DNA of 64,000 bases, taken from the NCBI RefSeq assembly GCF_002835735.1, contig NZ_PISD01000019.1:62001-126000 (forward strand). The letters are read 5' to 3'. Position numbers and translations under genes: made by a program. This DNA comes from Cytobacillus horneckiae. GTDB taxonomy: Bacteria; Bacillota; Bacilli; Bacillales; Cytobacillaceae. This document shows positions 63,060 through 64,000 of this stretch, piece by piece; the stretch's first letter is position 1; each line of letters opens with the position of its first letter. Under the pieces are notes generated by a model, which searched no databases, was not told where the DNA came from, and was given only the letters and a program-made list of their open reading frames with translations.

Positions 63060-64000
63060 ATGACTACAACAGGTGTTTATATAAAAGAATGGCTATCTGC
63101 CATTAAAGCAGAGATAGGTTATATGAAAAAGTTTGGTAACAATAAATATAGAATCGAACAGGGACAGCTTCTTCAAAAAAATGATGGCTTTACGTATTTT
63201 TTTGATACGGTTGCACCAGTAAACATTCCTGTAGGTTCAAAAGTTAAACTTGAATGGGGAGGAAAAACAGCCAAAGGACGTATTTTGTCTTCTGAAGGGA
63301 AAAACATCATTATTAAATTAGAAGAATATCTAGGTGACATCATTTCGGAAGTGATTGTAAGCTATGATCCTTGGGAATTATTAGATGAGTTATTTCAACG
63401 ATTGAGTGAAATTAAGACAAGCAAGAAAAAAAGAAGCCGAATCAAACGGTTATTGAATCCAGGCAATGAGGTTAAACACCCAGTTGATAAAATAAAATCG
63501 AATGTACATGAGTTAATTCTCCGCTCTAAATACAATCCTGTCACATATGTATGGGGACCTCCAGGAACTGGGAAAACGTATACGCTGGCAAGAGTAGCAG
63601 CCAATAAATATTTCAAAAACCAAAAGGTATTAGTACTTTCCCACAGTAATCAAGCAGTCGACGTTTTGCTGGCTGAAATCTCTCAGTTTACTATGGACAA
63701 AAATCGTTTTAAACGAGGGGAGCTTTTAAGATATGGATCGCAAAATGGTTCAATGCTTCTTAAGCATCCCGAGCTAACGACCGATTATTTAATGAAAAAA
63801 AATGATTATCATCTTACTAAGAAAAAAAACGAGTTGCTCGAGGAAAGAAGAAAGCTAAAACAAGATCTTAGCTTTTCGTTTAGCAAACGCGATTCTGAAC
63901 AATTATTAGAAGTAGAAAAAAAGATTGGCCAGCTATTTGATAAGATAAAACAGAAGGAACTAGAATTTGTAAAAGAAGCAAAAGTATTAGGGACAACGCT
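63060..64000 (+). CDS. Superfamily 1 helicase/ATPase, N-terminal part (runs off the window)
   Basis: An open frame starting MTTTGVYIKEWLSAIKAEIG behind AAGAGGAC and still open at the window end (313 codons). After an N-terminal beta-rich segment, residues about 165-172 give the Walker A motif GPPGTGKT in NPVTYVWGPPGTGKTYTLAR, followed by VLVLSHSNQAVDVLLAEISQ (motif Ia) and a charged coiled coil. This order is that of UPF1/DNA2-like SF1 helicases. Walker B and the later helicase motifs lie outside the window. Nucleic acid target unknown. Confidence 0.75.
   Translation, partial: MTTTGVYIKEWLSAIKAEIGYMKKFGNNKYRIEQGQLLQKNDGFTYFFDTVAPVNIPVGSKVKLEWGGKTAKGRILSSEGKNIIIKLEEYLGDIISEVIVSYDPWELLDELFQRLSEIKTSKKKRSRIKRLLNPGNEVKHPVDKIKSNVHELILRSKYNPVTYVWGPPGTGKTYTLARVAANKYFKNQKVLVLSHSNQAVDVLLAEISQFTMDKNRFKRGELLRYGSQNGSMLLKHPELTTDYLMKKNDYHLTKKKNELLEERRKLKQDLSFSFSKRDSEQLLEVEKKIGQLFDKIKQKELEFVKEAKVLGTT

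Overview
This 64 kb window comes from a low-GC, spore-forming Bacillaceae chromosome. The evidence is AT-rich DNA with strong AGGAGG-type ribosome binding sites, frequent TTG and GTG starts, an aa3-type quinol oxidase operon, and many Bacillus sporulation proteins (SspH, Sda, a Spo0E-like phosphatase, a YhcN/YlaJ lipoprotein, SleL/YaaH, a DacF-like carboxypeptidase). No rRNA, tRNA, CRISPR array, prophage or transposase gene is seen. The genus cannot be fixed from sequence alone.

Layout. 1-4 kb: qoxABCD (minus strand), with a palindrome and a 19-bp direct repeat upstream. 4-10.7 kb: a beta-propeller protein, an acyl-CoA dehydrogenase-like flavoprotein, RodA, an XRE/DUF1232 regulator with paired operators, a DUF3889 protein and SspH. 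11-15.3 kb: odhAB. 15.4-26 kb: Sda, a MocR regulator divergent from a nonsense-interrupted PNPOx-like gene, a VOC protein, acetyltransferases, a YtvI-like transporter, a lipoprotein hydrolase, an acyl-CoA synthetase and a two-domain gamma-glutamylcyclotransferase. 26-30 kb: YhcN-like lipoprotein, a fluoride channel pair, an MprF-type flippase domain, and bioY with two BirA-like operators. 30.3-34 kb: an NAD salvage operon (frameshifted NrtR-like Nudix gene, nicotinamidase, pncB, nadE). 34-41 kb: BcrC-like phosphatase, a TetR gene sharing its operator with a frameshifted YqeB-like gene, a LysM-CAP protein, a cupredoxin, an atypical receiver/AraC regulator and a nonsense-interrupted double GNAT gene. 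42-47 kb: hutU, hutI and a YjiH-type transporter. 47-55 kb: DHH phosphoesterase, a membrane-anchored GRDP-like protein, DacF, ABC-F (YkpA), a MerR/TipAS regulator and an aldehyde dehydrogenase. 55-58 kb: a cluster of very small genes. 58-64 kb: a YocH-like wall protein, a coiled-coil gene broken by a stop, two TerD proteins, SleL and the start of an SF1 helicase.

Three patterns stand out. (1) Five genes are each broken by one lesion: three in-frame stops and two one-base slips in A-runs. (2) A dispersed noncoding repeat occurs five times; at four sites it is bracketed by two versions of that locus's own terminator stem. (3) Several promoters carry readable operators (bioY, the NAD operon, the TetR pair, the XRE gene, qox, yocH, the MerR gene). 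No wholly new enzymatic system is evident. The most unusual items are the terminator-bracketed repeat family, the cluster of broken genes and several unrecognised small proteins.
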